From Scleromitrula shiraiana (lineage: Eukaryota; Ascomycota; Leotiomycetes; Helotiales; Sclerotiniaceae): a stretch of DNA of 64,000 nucleotides. Every line of letters begins with the position of its first letter. The first letter of the stretch is position 1. The stretch lies in the NCBI GenBank assembly GCA_028455995.1, contig JABELC010000012.1, forward strand, positions 1,240,001 to 1,304,000. Reading direction: 5' to 3'. This document shows, in pieces, positions 35,009 to 45,621 of this stretch. The notes under the pieces were generated by a model. It was given only the letters and a program-made list of their open reading frames with translations, was not told the DNA's origin and ran no database searches. The position numbers and the translations under genes were made by a program.

Positions 35009-36241
35009 TTATGCTTTATGCTTGTGCTTCTTCTTCTTATCCCCCGAATCCTTGTGTTTCCGCTTCAATGATTGATCTTCAGCTGCGGCAGAGTCTTTTG
35101 AAGACTTCTTTGACTTCGCCTTTTTGGCTGGTTGTACCTCCTCCATCTCAACATCCGAATCCAATCCTTCTGGTCTCTGGAAACTGGCAGGAGAAATTTC
35201 ATCCGCGTCGCTTTGATCATCATCAGATAAAGGTTCATTTATGGCAAAGCCAATTGGGTGGTATCGCATTCTCAGCCCCTTTGGCTGTTGGCGAACGGGT
35301 CTCTCTGCGGGTACTGTAGCACGACTAGAATTCTCGTTGGACGAAACCCCTCGATCAGCTAATTTGACAACTTGCTGGAGGTGGAATATTTGATCAATGG
35401 CCCTCTTTTCTACAACATATGTCAGCAGGTGAGCGAAGAAATGAGTGCATGATAGATACAAACCAGTACAATAACCATCTTTGGAATTATTTGGCAGCAT
35501 GATCTTAGTATATGTTGTGTCTTCGATTGCGTTCTGTACGAAACCATAATCGTTCTCATCCTGTGATATCGCTATTTCACCCGATCTTGCTCCTCGTAAT
35601 GTCATATTTTGTATCGATTCGATAGATACTGAGGAGGGTGCTGTGATGTACCATATTTCCTTGCCTGCTAATTTCGATTTATCGAATAACTTTGAGGCGT
35701 GGCTGGAACCTTTGAGAGAGACAGCTGTAAATCCAGAGGGTGCCTTGAATGGCGCAGGCTTATGTGCCGATACGGTTTTAGAAGAACCATTCACGGTGCT
35801 CCTAAAACAAGATCAGTAACTTCATATCTCCTCGAAACGCACCAGATCTTACTTGGATGGCGGTGGCACCGTAGCTCCTTTCCCTTTCACATTTGGCTCA
35901 CTATCTTCCTCTTCTTCGTCCTCATCCTCACTTCCGCTTTCACTCTCGCTATCACTCTGTGCTTCGGAGCTACTACTTTCTGCAGTTTTGCCATTGGATT
36001 TTGGTTTAGCATCAGCAGGGTTAGACGGCAGAGAATCGTTATCACTATCCGAATCTGAATCCGATCCTGATTCTGAATCTGGTCTCACGGCCTCATTGTT
36101 CTCGTCGTCACTCTCAGCGACAAATTCGGTACTTTTGTACGTTTGTTGGGATTTGGTTGCGGATTGCGCTTTGGATGAAGATTTTGAAGAACTCTTTTTC
36201 ACCTTTTTGTGATCGCGAGATTTGGTTTCAGAGGATCCCAT
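35009..36241 (-). CDS. RPA34: RNA polymerase I subunit RPA34 (A34.5-like)
   Basis: Probable A34.5 subunit of RNA polymerase I; with A49 it forms a TFIIF-like dimer used in rDNA transcription. Exons on the minus strand are 36241-35853, 35801-35464 and 35409-35009, for 375 residues. The N-terminal 130 residues are a Ser/Asp/Glu-rich acidic region. The middle shows the RPA34 fold region (KAPSGFTAVSLKG, KEIWYITAPSSVSIESIQNMTL, DYGFVQ, KIMLPN). The tail is a basic KKKKHKHKA nucleolar type. The family diverges fast, so the call rests on this overall layout and on the IWYITAP block. Intron 2 (35410-35463, 54 nt) is stop-free and frame-neutral, but has consensus ends and inserts an uncharacteristic hydrophobic stretch if retained. 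Confidence 0.8.
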
Positions 36242-36461
36242 AATTTCCAGAGTTAATATGGTCGTTGAGGTTGCTTAATTAAAATTCAATGTTGGATGTA
36301 AAATTATTCGAATTCACAATCGAAACTTTTTTTTGAGAGGGCTCGGAGAATAATCGGGTACCTTTTTTTCCTGGTCAATTTAGAAGCTGAGAAGCACTAC
36401 CCAAGCCTATAGAGATCCTACAAAACATAAAAAAAGCTATGGATGATTAACTTTTCGCATG
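36242..36461. promoter_or_regulatory. Shared divergent promoter of RPA34 and GRC3
   Basis: Only 220 bp separate the two start codons, so both transcripts must start here. It is AT-rich, with T/A runs (CTTTTTTTTGAG near 36328, CTTTTTTTCC near 36363). No specific factor site is claimed. Confidence 0.6.
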
Positions 36462-38927
36462 ATGTCAAGTAAAAGGAGAAAACTCAATGTGGCTACTGAG
36501 AAACCTCGTAAGTGGATTTCACTATTAGAAAGAAAAAAGTTCTAATTTATTACAGAGTTGAGCGCCATTGCAGCTAGAAAGGCATATGCTGCTCAGAAGA
36601 CAGGCAGTCCATCAAAGGAATCTCCAACTTCCAGCAACCCGTCTCAAAATGATGAACGTGGGGCTAAGCAAGTGCTATCTAAGAATCCTAACCAAAAAGA
36701 AACGAGCCAACTTATTGGTGGCTTGACTCCAGTCAGTCCGGAAACCCTTATTGTTGAAAGTAATGTGCATAAGGAAGATCAGGAGAACCATACTTCAAGG
36801 TCCGTCTTTTCTTATTCTAGGTCGTTAAGGTTCAAACGCATATGTTAATCATGAATAGTTCTGATTCTGGTGAGCAACCGTCTGAAGTGATATTTAAGAG
36901 ACCATCAGTCACGTTTTCTACCTTCAATCCCAATGAAGAAAACTCGAGGGTGCTCGCAAATAGGACATTGGCATTAAAGCTTATGCCTGGTGAAGTGGGT
37001 AATTTTGATGCTATATGAAAGTCGTTTTTTGACATTTATTAGAGATTGGTGATTCTCGGCCAGTATGATCTCGAAATTAAGGAAGGGCAGGTCACAGTAT
37101 TGGGGGCTGTTTTGAAAGCTTCTAGTTCAAAACATCGAATACATGCTGTAGCTTCGCATTCGTTACCAGTGATACGATGTCCGGCTGGGGAAATAAGTGC
37201 AGCTGTTCTTCGTCTTCATCAGTCTTGTTCCGGTATCAGACCTCTAGAATCCCTCTCGCCGCTTTTTGGCAGGCTGTGGAACGAAGATTCTCAACTTTCT
37301 GGGTCTGGGTATAGATATCAGCTTTCCAGAAAACTAAAGAAAAGCACATTCCAAATTGTAGGTTCTTCATAGACATATTCTATTTTTCATATTCTAACTT
37401 ATTTTCCAGCTTTTGTCTTCAGAAGACGCCCCTAGCAGATCTTACTTACAGCCAATTATATCCCCACCGGAATGGAATGCTACTCTATCAAAACTTGTAA
37501 ATTCAAGTCAAACTGCTAAGCGTATCATATTATGTGGGCCCAAATCATCAGGGAAATCCACATTCGCCAGGTTGCTTGTTAATAGACTTCTTTCTACAAG
37601 CCAAAATGAGATGCACAATGCGTCACAGAGACCTAGAAGGCCTCCAGGCATTGCACTCCTTGACCTTGACCCAGGACAGCCCGAATACTCTCACCCAGGG
37701 CAACTGTCCCTAGTTCATATTCAGGAACCAAATTTTGGCCCTCCAACCACTCATCCTGTGCCCGGAGTTAAGAGTCGCCTAGTTCGTGCTCATGCTCTGG
37801 GTGCCGCTTCCCCATCTATGGATCCAAGTCTCTATATGTCATGTGCCCTGGATTTATTTGCACAATACCGCAACCTATCTTCCCTATATCCCAACTGTCC
37901 TTTGGTCATTAACACCCCTGGATGGGTATTAGGAACTGGACTTGAGATTTTGACAGACTTGATAGCCAAAGTACGTCCATCGGAGGTTGTATATATGTCG
38001 CAAGAAGGCCCTGCCGAGGTTGTAGAGAGTTTACGAGATGCTGCAGCAGCCATACCTCTTATTACACTACCCTCTCAGTCCAGCGAATATATGACCAGGA
38101 CAGCAGCTCATCTGCGAACTATGCAATCGATGTCATACTTTCACCTGGATCCTGCAAGTAAAGATGAATTAGCATGGAACGAAACACCATTAACATCCAT
38201 ACCTCCTTGGGAGATCAAATATAGCGGCGAAGATGCTGGTATTTTAGGAATCATGTGTTATGGCGAACAGCCACCATCCGAAGTCCTCGCAGAAGCTATC
38301 AACGGATCACTCCTATCTATCGTGGTCATAGAAGATCCGGCCGCTATCCCTGGTCATACCTCATCCCCACTCGACTCTATCGACCCCAGCACGTCTGATA
38401 TTTCATCATTCAACACTTCAACCTTCCCTGACCTGCAAACACCATCGATAATACGTACACTGCATTCAAACATCCCCTATTTTAATCCCGCAAATGCCAT
38501 AACTCTCAACCCACAATATTCACATACCATAGGAATGGCTCTGGTACGCGGCATTGATATCGAACGTCAACGGTTACAAATCCTCTCCCCCATCTCTCCA
38601 GACCTGATCACCTCGATTCATCAGGAGGGAAAACAGATAGTCCTCGTAAGTGGGAAATTAGATACACCCGGGTGGGCATATATCGAAGAGTTGGTAAAGA
38701 GGGACTGGGTTGTGAAAGAGAAACGGAAGAAAGAGTCGGACAACGAGAATGTGGATGTGGATAGTAGTATCGAAGATGAAGATAGCGAATCTTTGAATTC
38801 AAAATTGGATAGTGACTTTAGAAATGCTCCGTGGGTGGAGAGACTTACAGGATCACAAGGGAGGGGTATAGGAGCAAGGGTCTGGAGGGTTAGGAGAGAT
38901 TTGGGAAAAATGGGAGATGGGGAATAA
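36462..38927 (+). CDS. GRC3: Polynucleotide 5'-hydroxyl-kinase GRC3
   Basis: RNA kinase that works with the nuclease Las1 to phosphorylate the 26S pre-rRNA end during ITS2 removal; also linked to Pol I termination. Exons 36462-36507, 36556-36799, 36859-36994, 37043-37357 and 37410-38927 encode 752 residues. The N-terminus is basic (MSSKRRKL), then comes the beta-rich domain (RLVILGQYDLEIKEGQVTVLGA). The kinase P-loop is CGPKSSGKST in exon 5, followed by LLDLDPGQPEYSHPGQLSLV and VINTPGWVLGTGLEIL, all Clp1/Grc3 hallmarks. The ITS2-kinase subfamily is favoured over Clp1 by the long acidic C-terminus and LRTMQSMSYFH. Exon 3 uses a GTGGGT donor, chosen because MPGE joins RLVILGQYDL. Confidence 0.92.
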
Positions 38928-39262
38928 GTTCTGAAGGAACAATACATATATCAAACTAAATAACTCATCACAAGTCCCTATAAGTCTCATTAAGGGCTAC
39001 ACTGATTTTAGGAAATAATTGAATAGTTTGTAATGATCTCAGCGTGCGTAGAAGGTCCGCAATGGTCCACATTAGGTATCTCATTATCATTTCTTAAATT
39101 ATCGCGATGATGGTGGTGATTTCTACTATATAATCCAAGCAGTTTGTTCACATGGAAGATCAGGAGCATTGCATTAAGATTGGAAATCCCGTCTTTATTA
39201 ACTACCAGAAAGCATTAACTATTCTAAGCATTATATGACAGAAATAAAATACAACCTATTAC
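38928..39262. other. Convergent spacer GRC3/carboxylesterase
   Basis: 335 bp with two 3' ends; nothing recognised. Confidence 0.5.
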
Positions 39263-41160
39263 CTAGGCATACAGCGCTTGTTGCCACCATGAACATCTAT
39301 CATTTGCAGCAGTATCAGTCTGCAAATCTCCTAGCCCAGTAACATTAAGAACCAGAGTTTTTGCCTCGCTTTCATATAGGGGAAAGTAAGGCACTCCGGC
39401 TCCGTTGGGATTACCAGTCATGGCAAAATTCGTAATGTAGTCTTGCAAGACCGTAGCCACTGTAGCATTGACTGGATATCCATCATCTGAAGTATTTGTG
39501 TCGACGTTGAAAAACGTATAGTCTATATCTTCACCGTGAAGTCCTGGCGGAACTGCGAAGTAGTAGGCGTATGTCTCATTGCCAAATGCTGTATTTAGGT
39601 AGCGAGTATTACAGGCAAAGGATAACTCAGCTGTGAGAAGAGATATTCGATCGAAGAAGGTAGTATATGGATAAGAGCCATTGTAGACTGGTGGATACAA
39701 GGTATCATGAATGTAATCAATGGTAGAATTAGACGCCGGTGGTATAACCTCCTGCAACTCAGTAACGATATCGGCCTCCGTAGAGCAGAATGGGTCGGTG
39801 AAGAAGTAACCTTCATCAGAATTGTGTCCCACCATGATATTCAAACAAGTATCGAATGCGCCTTCGAGAAGTAATACGCCTGGTAACTTAGGGACAAACG
39901 TGCCGTCCACGACTGGTCCAAATGTATAGGTGCCGTAAGCTGCAGTACGAGCAATCACAATAGTGTTCAGAGCAGCTAGCGTGGTAAAATCGACACTTCT
40001 TAAGGCCGAAACTGATGTGATGTTGTCACTGATAAGAGTTTGCGCTTGAGTAATCACTGATTGGTACGTTGCTTCTTGCTGAGCACTTCCAGGCACAGGG
40101 GAAAAGCCTGGACTCTGTAGGATAGCTTGAGAAAAGGGTGCGTCGCCATTTTCTCCACCATATGCAGTAATCTGATGCATGATTGAGCCCGCTCCAGCGG
40201 ACTCGCCGATGACTGTTACACGAGTCGCGTCTCCACCGAAGAGATGAATGTATTTCTGTACCCATTCGAGTGCAAGTCGTTGATCAAGAAGTCCAGCATT
40301 AGCTGTTCCACTTTCTTGAAATGTTGGACCAGAAAGCCAGCCCTGACAATTATTAGTTAATGTTCTCTAATCAAGTAATGTAAGACTCACGAAAAGACCA
40401 AGTCTGTAGTTCATTGCGACGAAGATCACGCCTTCGCCTCCATTTTCTTGACTTCGAGATATCAAAGTTGCTGGATTTCCAGCACTGAATTTGGATCCGC
40501 TAGTATATCCACCTCCAAATATCCATACCAAGACCGGTGCTTTAGATGCTTTAGTTCCAACCTTATGGTAGATTGATTCTGGGACAATAACATCAAGGAA
40601 TAGACAATCCTCTGAAACCAATGGCGCTGGTGTACCAACATTGGAAATAGTAAGAGCATCCGTAACTGCTTTGACTTCTCCTTCGACAAGCTCTAGCGCT
40701 GCTGTGCCGGCGCCTTCGAAGTGATATACTGCGACTTCTTCCCACTGGGTTGTTGAATCTCAGTAATGGTTCAGTGATGCATGTTCTTATGACACGCTAT
40801 TGATAAAAGGATAGAATCTATTTGACTCACATATGGTGTTCCTTGTGCGCAGATAGCACCTTGCTGACCATCGTTGATTGTACGATTCACTTGCGTAGGC
40901 TCGATGGGTGCTGCGAATCGAAGATCTCCTATGGGTGGTGCAGCATAACGAATGTTTGAGAAGTTGTAGTATTGCCCTGACTCCTGTGTTTGGCTTGAGC
41001 ATCCATCTTAAGTAATTATATGGAGGACTTCACGTACGCTTATAGTTGCTCTGTGTAGAGCATATCCCATATCAACTATTGGCAAGGATGAATTTGTCGG
41101 CAGCGCCCATACTGCCTGAATCGCACATGAAACGATTACTACAGCCCTAGATGTAATCAT
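39263..41160 (-). CDS. Secreted type-B carboxylesterase/lipase
   Basis: Alpha/beta-hydrolase of the carboxylesterase type-B family (esterases, lipases, tannase-like). Exons on the minus strand are 41160-41038, 40983-40831, 40744-40391 and 40342-39263, for 569 residues. A signal peptide (ITSRAVVIVSCAIQAVWALP) predicts secretion. The catalytic serine lies in GESAGAGS; the acid is probably the Glu of HNSDEGYFF and the histidine that of LHGEDIDYTFF. Other hallmarks are NFSNIRYAAPP, SEDCLFLDVIVP and WIFGGGYTSGSK (oxyanion hole). Many N-glycosylation sequons (NSTI, NGSY, NETY, NATV) fit an extracellular enzyme. Substrate cannot be told from sequence. The acceptor of exon 2 (CACAG|GAG) was chosen because it alone joins exon 1 in frame. 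Confidence 0.88.
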
Positions 41161-42240
41161 TTTGACTTTTCGATCAATAATCCGACCAAAAGTAAAAATG
41201 GGATGAACGAGAAAACATCAGGGGAGCCATTGTTTAAGAGCACTTGCTCTCTCATTAGCCTATAATCGAAGATAGATTATTCCAATTCCAAGCTTGAAAT
41301 TCTAGCAGGGTGTTCAATTCCACTTTAGGGAAATTGGGAAATGAGTAAATTGACTTGTGCATTTGCAACAGCGGAGAAGACCAGGTTAAGAGATTGCATG
41401 GATCGACCATTTCTGTGACTGTAGCACGTTCCAGAAAACTTTTGTCTCTTCTCTTTGCCTCTTCTTTTTGGTACAAAAAGAGAGGTTTAATGCGAGTCTA
41501 CTCATTTTTCGTTTTGGTACAAAGAGAGAGGTTCCTGTCATTCTAGCCACTTATAATTGGCCTCCACGGTGAACCATCCTCTTCGGAGTTATGATCGCTC
41601 GTTAAGGACGGTCAAGGGCAGCTATTCAATAATTTATCATCCCCCCTTAACATTATTATTCAGATGAATAGGAGAATCATGTCGACTTTAAATTAGGAGG
41701 CCCACGCGTGTGAGACTTTTAGCCCCAGAGGCATAAATTTGAACTTTGAAGAAGAAAAATTCAAAAATCAAGCAATTTTACTTTTCCATCGGAAAATCTG
41801 GGGATTCACCTAGGTTCTAGCGAGGGAGGAACAACATGCATAGATCGTATTTGATGGCCCATTTTTATTTAAGATCATTGAGATTCCAAAGTTTCCAGAA
41901 AAATGTCATGAGGCTATGAGCACGGCGTGTAAGGGCATCCATCGATTCTACATTGGCAATTTTGTAAAAGGTTGTGTAGAAAATCCCATTAATTTGTTTG
42001 TTAGCTGTCTGTGCTGGTAGTGCCTTTGTTTTCTTAACCACTCGTTGAATTCGATGATAGTAACAATAAGACCTTACCTGGGAAAGTGACACTTCAGCCT
42101 TACGCTCGAGCCTCACAACAACCTCACCCTTTTTGTTAAATCGCATATGGATAATCCTACAACAACACAATAGCAAAATAACAAAATAATATCTGGCAAG
42201 ACCTATCATGGTCAATGTATAGTTGTTCACTATATACATA
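41161..42240. other. Divergent intergenic region carboxylesterase/VPS51
   Basis: 1.08 kb. It includes a nearly repeated element, TTTTTGGTACAAA, at about 41465-41478 and 41512-41523. The part nearest VPS51 may carry a small minus-strand gene (41865-42146), listed separately. Confidence 0.5.
41865..42146 (-). CDS. Possible small unknown protein, divergent from VPS51
   Basis: Unrecognised. From the ATG at 42146 the frame is open to 41865. A consensus-like donor (CAG|GTAAGG, intron 42077-42009) and an acceptor GCACAG would give 70 residues; unspliced it reads 93. The intron length (69 nt) is a multiple of three, so both versions are open. The product is basic with aromatic residues (GIFYTTFYKIANVES, LMTFFWKLWNL). 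Only 94 bp separate it from the VPS51 start, which makes it either a divergent gene or chance. Evidence is an open frame plus splice-like sites only. Confidence 0.25.
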   Translation of the reverse strand: MRFNKKGEVVVRLERKAEVSLSQVRSYCYYHRIQRVVKKTKALPAQTANKQINGIFYTTFYKIANVESMDALTRRAHSLMTFFWKLWNLNDLK

Positions 42241-43125
42241 ATGTCTACGATTACCCAACCTCGCGATAGTTCTGTCAATGGTCGTCGTGTACCTCGACTT
42301 ACTACACCCACTACTTCAGCACGGCCGAGTCTGGATTATCCTCGTTCCTCCGAAGCTTCTCCAAACCGAGGCCCCTCAATTGCAATCCCACGAAGGAATC
42401 GTGCCGCTCTTCGAGAGTACTATAACCTGAAAAAGAGTCAAGAAACTCCCACCGACGATGCCGCGTCCGAAGTCTCATCGATCCACTTCGATACAGAAGT
42501 ACAAGAAAGTGAGATGGACAAGGAGGGTTTTGACGGTGATAAATATGTGAAAGATGTACTAGAGAAACAAACACTCGGAGAATTGTTACGAACATATAAT
42601 GGAGTTCTGACCGATATAAGGGCATTAGATGCAGAGAAGAAGGCCCTGGTTTATGATAATTACAGCAAATTGATTACAGCAACAGAGACAATCAGAAAGA
42701 TGAGAACAAACATGGATCCGTTGAATCCAATGGCCAGTACGTTGGACCCCGCGATTGCACATATCTACGAGAGCGCGGAAAAGATTAAGGGGGAATTGAA
42801 GGAGAGTATTCCCGAAAAGCAGAGGAAGATTATGGAAATGAGTGAGGAGGAGAGGGCAGCCATAAGAAAGAAGGACAATACCAAGAAAGTGGTTTTAAGA
42901 GTTTTAGACACGCCAGAGAAGTTAAGAAGGATGGTCGCAGAGGGAAATGAAGGAGAAGCAAGGATCCAATGGGAAGAAACGTTGGCATTGTTGAAGAGGT
43001 GGAAAGAGAGGGGCGTGGGTGGAAGTGATGTCCAGACTTGTATAGAAGATGGCGAAGCAGCTTTAAGGGGTGAACCTCCAAACGAGAAGAGTTGGATCAA
43101 CATAAAAGCAAAAAGATCACCATGA
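42241..43125 (+). CDS. VPS51: GARP/EARP tethering complex subunit VPS51
   Basis: Small subunit of the GARP complex, tethering endosome-derived vesicles at the trans-Golgi network. Single exon, 294 residues. The N-terminus is Ser/Thr/Pro/Arg-rich (a Tlg1-type SNARE-binding region in yeast). The conserved Vps51 core starts at RRNRAALREYYNLKK and continues with FDGDKYVKDVLEKQTLGELL, NGVLTDIRALDAEKKALVYDNY and KLITATETIRKMRTNMDPL. The helical C-terminus holds LRRMVAEGNEGEARIQWEE and LLKRWKERGVGG. The start is the first ATG that gives MSTITQP; an upstream in-frame codon at 42223 is not ATG-supported by family length. The gene is convergent with NIF3, with only 66 bp between stops. Confidence 0.92.
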   Translation: MSTITQPRDSSVNGRRVPRLTTPTTSARPSLDYPRSSEASPNRGPSIAIPRRNRAALREYYNLKKSQETPTDDAASEVSSIHFDTEVQESEMDKEGFDGDKYVKDVLEKQTLGELLRTYNGVLTDIRALDAEKKALVYDNYSKLITATETIRKMRTNMDPLNPMASTLDPAIAHIYESAEKIKGELKESIPEKQRKIMEMSEEERAAIRKKDNTKKVVLRVLDTPEKLRRMVAEGNEGEARIQWEETLALLKRWKERGVGGSDVQTCIEDGEAALRGEPPNEKSWINIKAKRSP

Positions 43126-43191
43126 GGTTGCAAACTCCGATCATCACATCCCAAAAGTGTAGATGATTCTATTACTATCATGATATGGTCA

Positions 43192-44488
43192 TTACCATGT
43201 CACCTCATCGCTGGTAATGATATCATAAGGGTCCCTGTCAACCTCGCTTATCGCGATGTCTACGTTTCCGTCAATTGCCTCTAGCAATGCAGGTTGCAAT
43301 CGGTCCTTTAAGAACGCTCGCTCGGTGTTGCTGTGGAAAGCAGTAACAACACATTTTCCTTGCTCAACGGCTGCTAGTGCCTCATGATGGCTCAACTCTC
43401 CGGTGAACATTAGATCGACATCCAATTCATTCAGCATGGAGCCTCCTGAGCCAGCACAGATACCGATGGAAGAAATCTCAATCGCAGACCTTTGACCTTT
43501 GGGTACAGATTGTGGGACTGCTACGGAAAGTCCGGATATATCTCCAAGTGAAGATTGTATGCGCGATACGAGGTCACCTAGCTTCTGGGGCTGGTTGAAT
43601 CGGATAATTCGGCCATAGCCAGCTCCATCAAATCCATCAGGTATATCCTTGACGGAGTTGATGATTGATCGCTCATGATCGATAGATTTGGCAGATGTGC
43701 TGTAGTTTTTCAGTTTCTATGACAAAACGGCATTAGAGAAAGGGAAAGCATACGATTCTTCGTCTCTTTTTAACGGCTGACCAGTAACTATGTCGGCTAG
43801 CCAATCATTAAGACCACCCGGTGCAGCATCTACAGCAGTGTGTGGACTGTAAACACTGATTCCTTCTTGGGCTAAGCGGAGAAGGGAACTTTGTTGCGAG
43901 TTGGCGAGAGTGATTGCTTTCAAAGGACGGAATATGATAGGGTCTTAACAGCTGATTAGATATATAAAACATTGTCAACCTTACTCAACTACTCACGATA
44001 AGTTACTATAATTGAGTCTTTTCTCCTGATTGCTTCATCTGCAACCCCCTTAGTGAGATCGATTGTAAGAAGGACAGAATCTTTCAGATGACTTTGACGG
44101 TGTGGTGCCTCCAGTAAAACTGTAATTTTGTCAGCAAAAATCATGAATTGAGGAGATTCCAATAAGCTTCATACGGCCGGTGTTATCAAAACTGCTGTCA
44201 GCAAGCTTCTCTGGATATCTAAGAGAAAAGTTGTAAGTATTTATAGATAGATTATAGGTATGACAGAAGGCCGCTCCTATCAAACCAGAAACGCCCACAC
44301 TACAGAAGACTTGCTAAGGATTTTGTTGAAAACATTCCCTGATTATCATGATACTGCTAGTTATATTATACCATGTAGTCTTTCATAGGATAATATTTTG
44401 TCGGCACATTGATAGATTCAAGCTTGACTTACATCTTTCTCATAGCCGCCACAACAGCTTGAGTAAAAGGAGATGATGCAGTCGACAT
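43192..44488 (-). CDS. NIF3: NIF3/DUF34-family protein (NGG1-interacting factor 3)
   Basis: Conserved metal-binding protein of uncertain function, resembling GTP cyclohydrolase I type 2. Exons on the minus strand are 44488-44433, 44218-44175, 44119-43997, 43943-43754 and 43699-43192, for 306 residues. Family motifs: YPEKLADSSFDNTGL, LTIDLTKGVADEAI, TYHPIIFRPLKAI (metal-binding His), ISVYSPHTAVDAAPGGLNDWL, GYGRIIRF, and near the C-terminus MFTGELSHHEALAAVEQGKCVV and HSNTERAFL. The last intron (43753-43700, 54 nt) carries an in-frame TAG, so without splicing the protein would stop after exon 4; with it the frame is restored. First intron is 214 nt, long for this window. Confidence 0.9.
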
Positions 44489-44723
44489 GGTTCTTTTTGA
44501 AGCTCCAACTCTTTTGAAAATAGTTCTTGGAAACATTACAGTAAAATTTGAGATTGTTTGTTGACCCTCTGATGATACTCTGCAACTTTCTCAAATGCGG
44601 CCGCATCTCGGCATTAGGAAATGTTCCCGATCTCACCATGATCTTCAATTATTTGTCGTCATTCAGAAATAATTATATCTGGAATACAAGCCAGTACAAG
44701 CCTCGATTCTTCCACACAACAGA
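44489..44723. other. Divergent region NIF3/BolA with out-of-frame presequence-like ORF
   Basis: 235 bp. On the plus strand an ATG at 44638 opens a frame reading MIFNYLSSFRNNYIW and on to KPRFFHTTECQ, which looks like a mitochondrial presequence but is not in frame with the BolA start at 44724. Confidence 0.45.
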
Positions 44724-45110
44724 ATGTCAGAATCTGCAGGTGTATCAGCTGAGGGTCTCAAAGCTAAAATTATAGAGACTTTGCAGGCAAGTTATGTAGA
44801 CATCGAAGATATGTCAGGTAAATTTATCATATCAATGCCCCACCATTCCCCGCCATACTGACGGATTTCTGGTACAGGCGGTTGCGGTCAAGCATATGAA
44901 GTAATTATTGTTTCTCCCCAGTTCGAAAAGAAGACTACGTTGGCGAGGCATAGATTGGTCAATGGCGCGTTGAAAACTGAGATCGCTGCTATCCATGCTT
45001 GGACCCCGAAATGTTATACACCGGAACAGTGGGAGAAGCAGAAGGAGGCTAAAGCAGCTGCTTCTGGAAATGATACCCCGAAGGAACCTGTCAGCGGAAC
45101 GACTGCTTGA
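44724..45110 (+). CDS. BolA-like protein (BOLA3/BOL3-type)
   Basis: BolA-family protein; with monothiol glutaredoxins these help in iron-sulfur cluster delivery, the BOLA3 type in mitochondria. Exons 44724-44817 and 44878-45110 encode 108 residues. The BolA core is present: KAKIIETLQASYVDIEDMS, GGCGQAYEVIIVSPQFE, ARHRLVNGALKTEIAAIHAW. The SGGCGQAYEV block with its cysteine and the RHRLVN helix with the conserved histidine resemble BOLA3. The C-terminus is extended (CYTPEQWEKQKEAKAAAS). From the ATG at 44724 there is no targeting sequence; an in-frame TAA lies upstream at 44670, while a presequence-like reading is present in another frame, so the true N-terminus is uncertain. Confidence 0.85.
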
Positions 45111-45621
45111 GGATGGAAAGGTCCAGGAGTCTCGTTACGGAGCATATTCACGGCTTTTGGGGTGGGAAAGGGAATTGAGCAAGGAGGGTTCATCTAGGTA
45201 CAATCAAGGAATATTTGTGGGAAGGAAGTCTAGGATATCAAAACATCACTGGGAAGAACATTTGTTTGTTATGGAAAGTTTCGACAAATGGTCAAGCTAA
45301 AGGCATTGTGCCTATTAATTGGTAGCTAAGGTGGAACATTGAGGAATCCAGTCCCAGGGTCGCATCGATCTCAGAGGCGTGGCTCTGTATCTGTTCAGGA
45401 TAGCCTCATTTGGGTGAATCCCATAATGGCCTTTCATGAACCAAGGAGTTGTCTGGTCACAACATCTTTCTGCGAGCCTTATGCCCATAAACAAAAGCCG
45501 ACCGCTCTGCTTGGAAAGGCTTAACTCCTGAATCGGATCAAAACAATGACCGTATGCTCAAATTTCTCCGAAGCTCTCTGTGTCTTGCTGTGCGCAACAT
45601 TCTGCCTATGACTTTCTGTGA
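45111..45621. other. Spacer between BolA gene and small candidate gene
   Basis: 511 bp with no supported gene; open frames on the plus strand at 45111-45524 follow the BolA stop but show no domain or splice support. Confidence 0.5.

Noticed and set aside
43700..43923. NIF3 as a pseudogene because of an in-frame TAG
   Set aside because: A 54 nt intron with good ends removes the TAG and keeps the frame, and all other family blocks are intact.
44995..45524. Plus-strand frames after and overlapping BolA
   Set aside because: The first is an alternative frame through BolA exon 2 and both lack domain or splice support.
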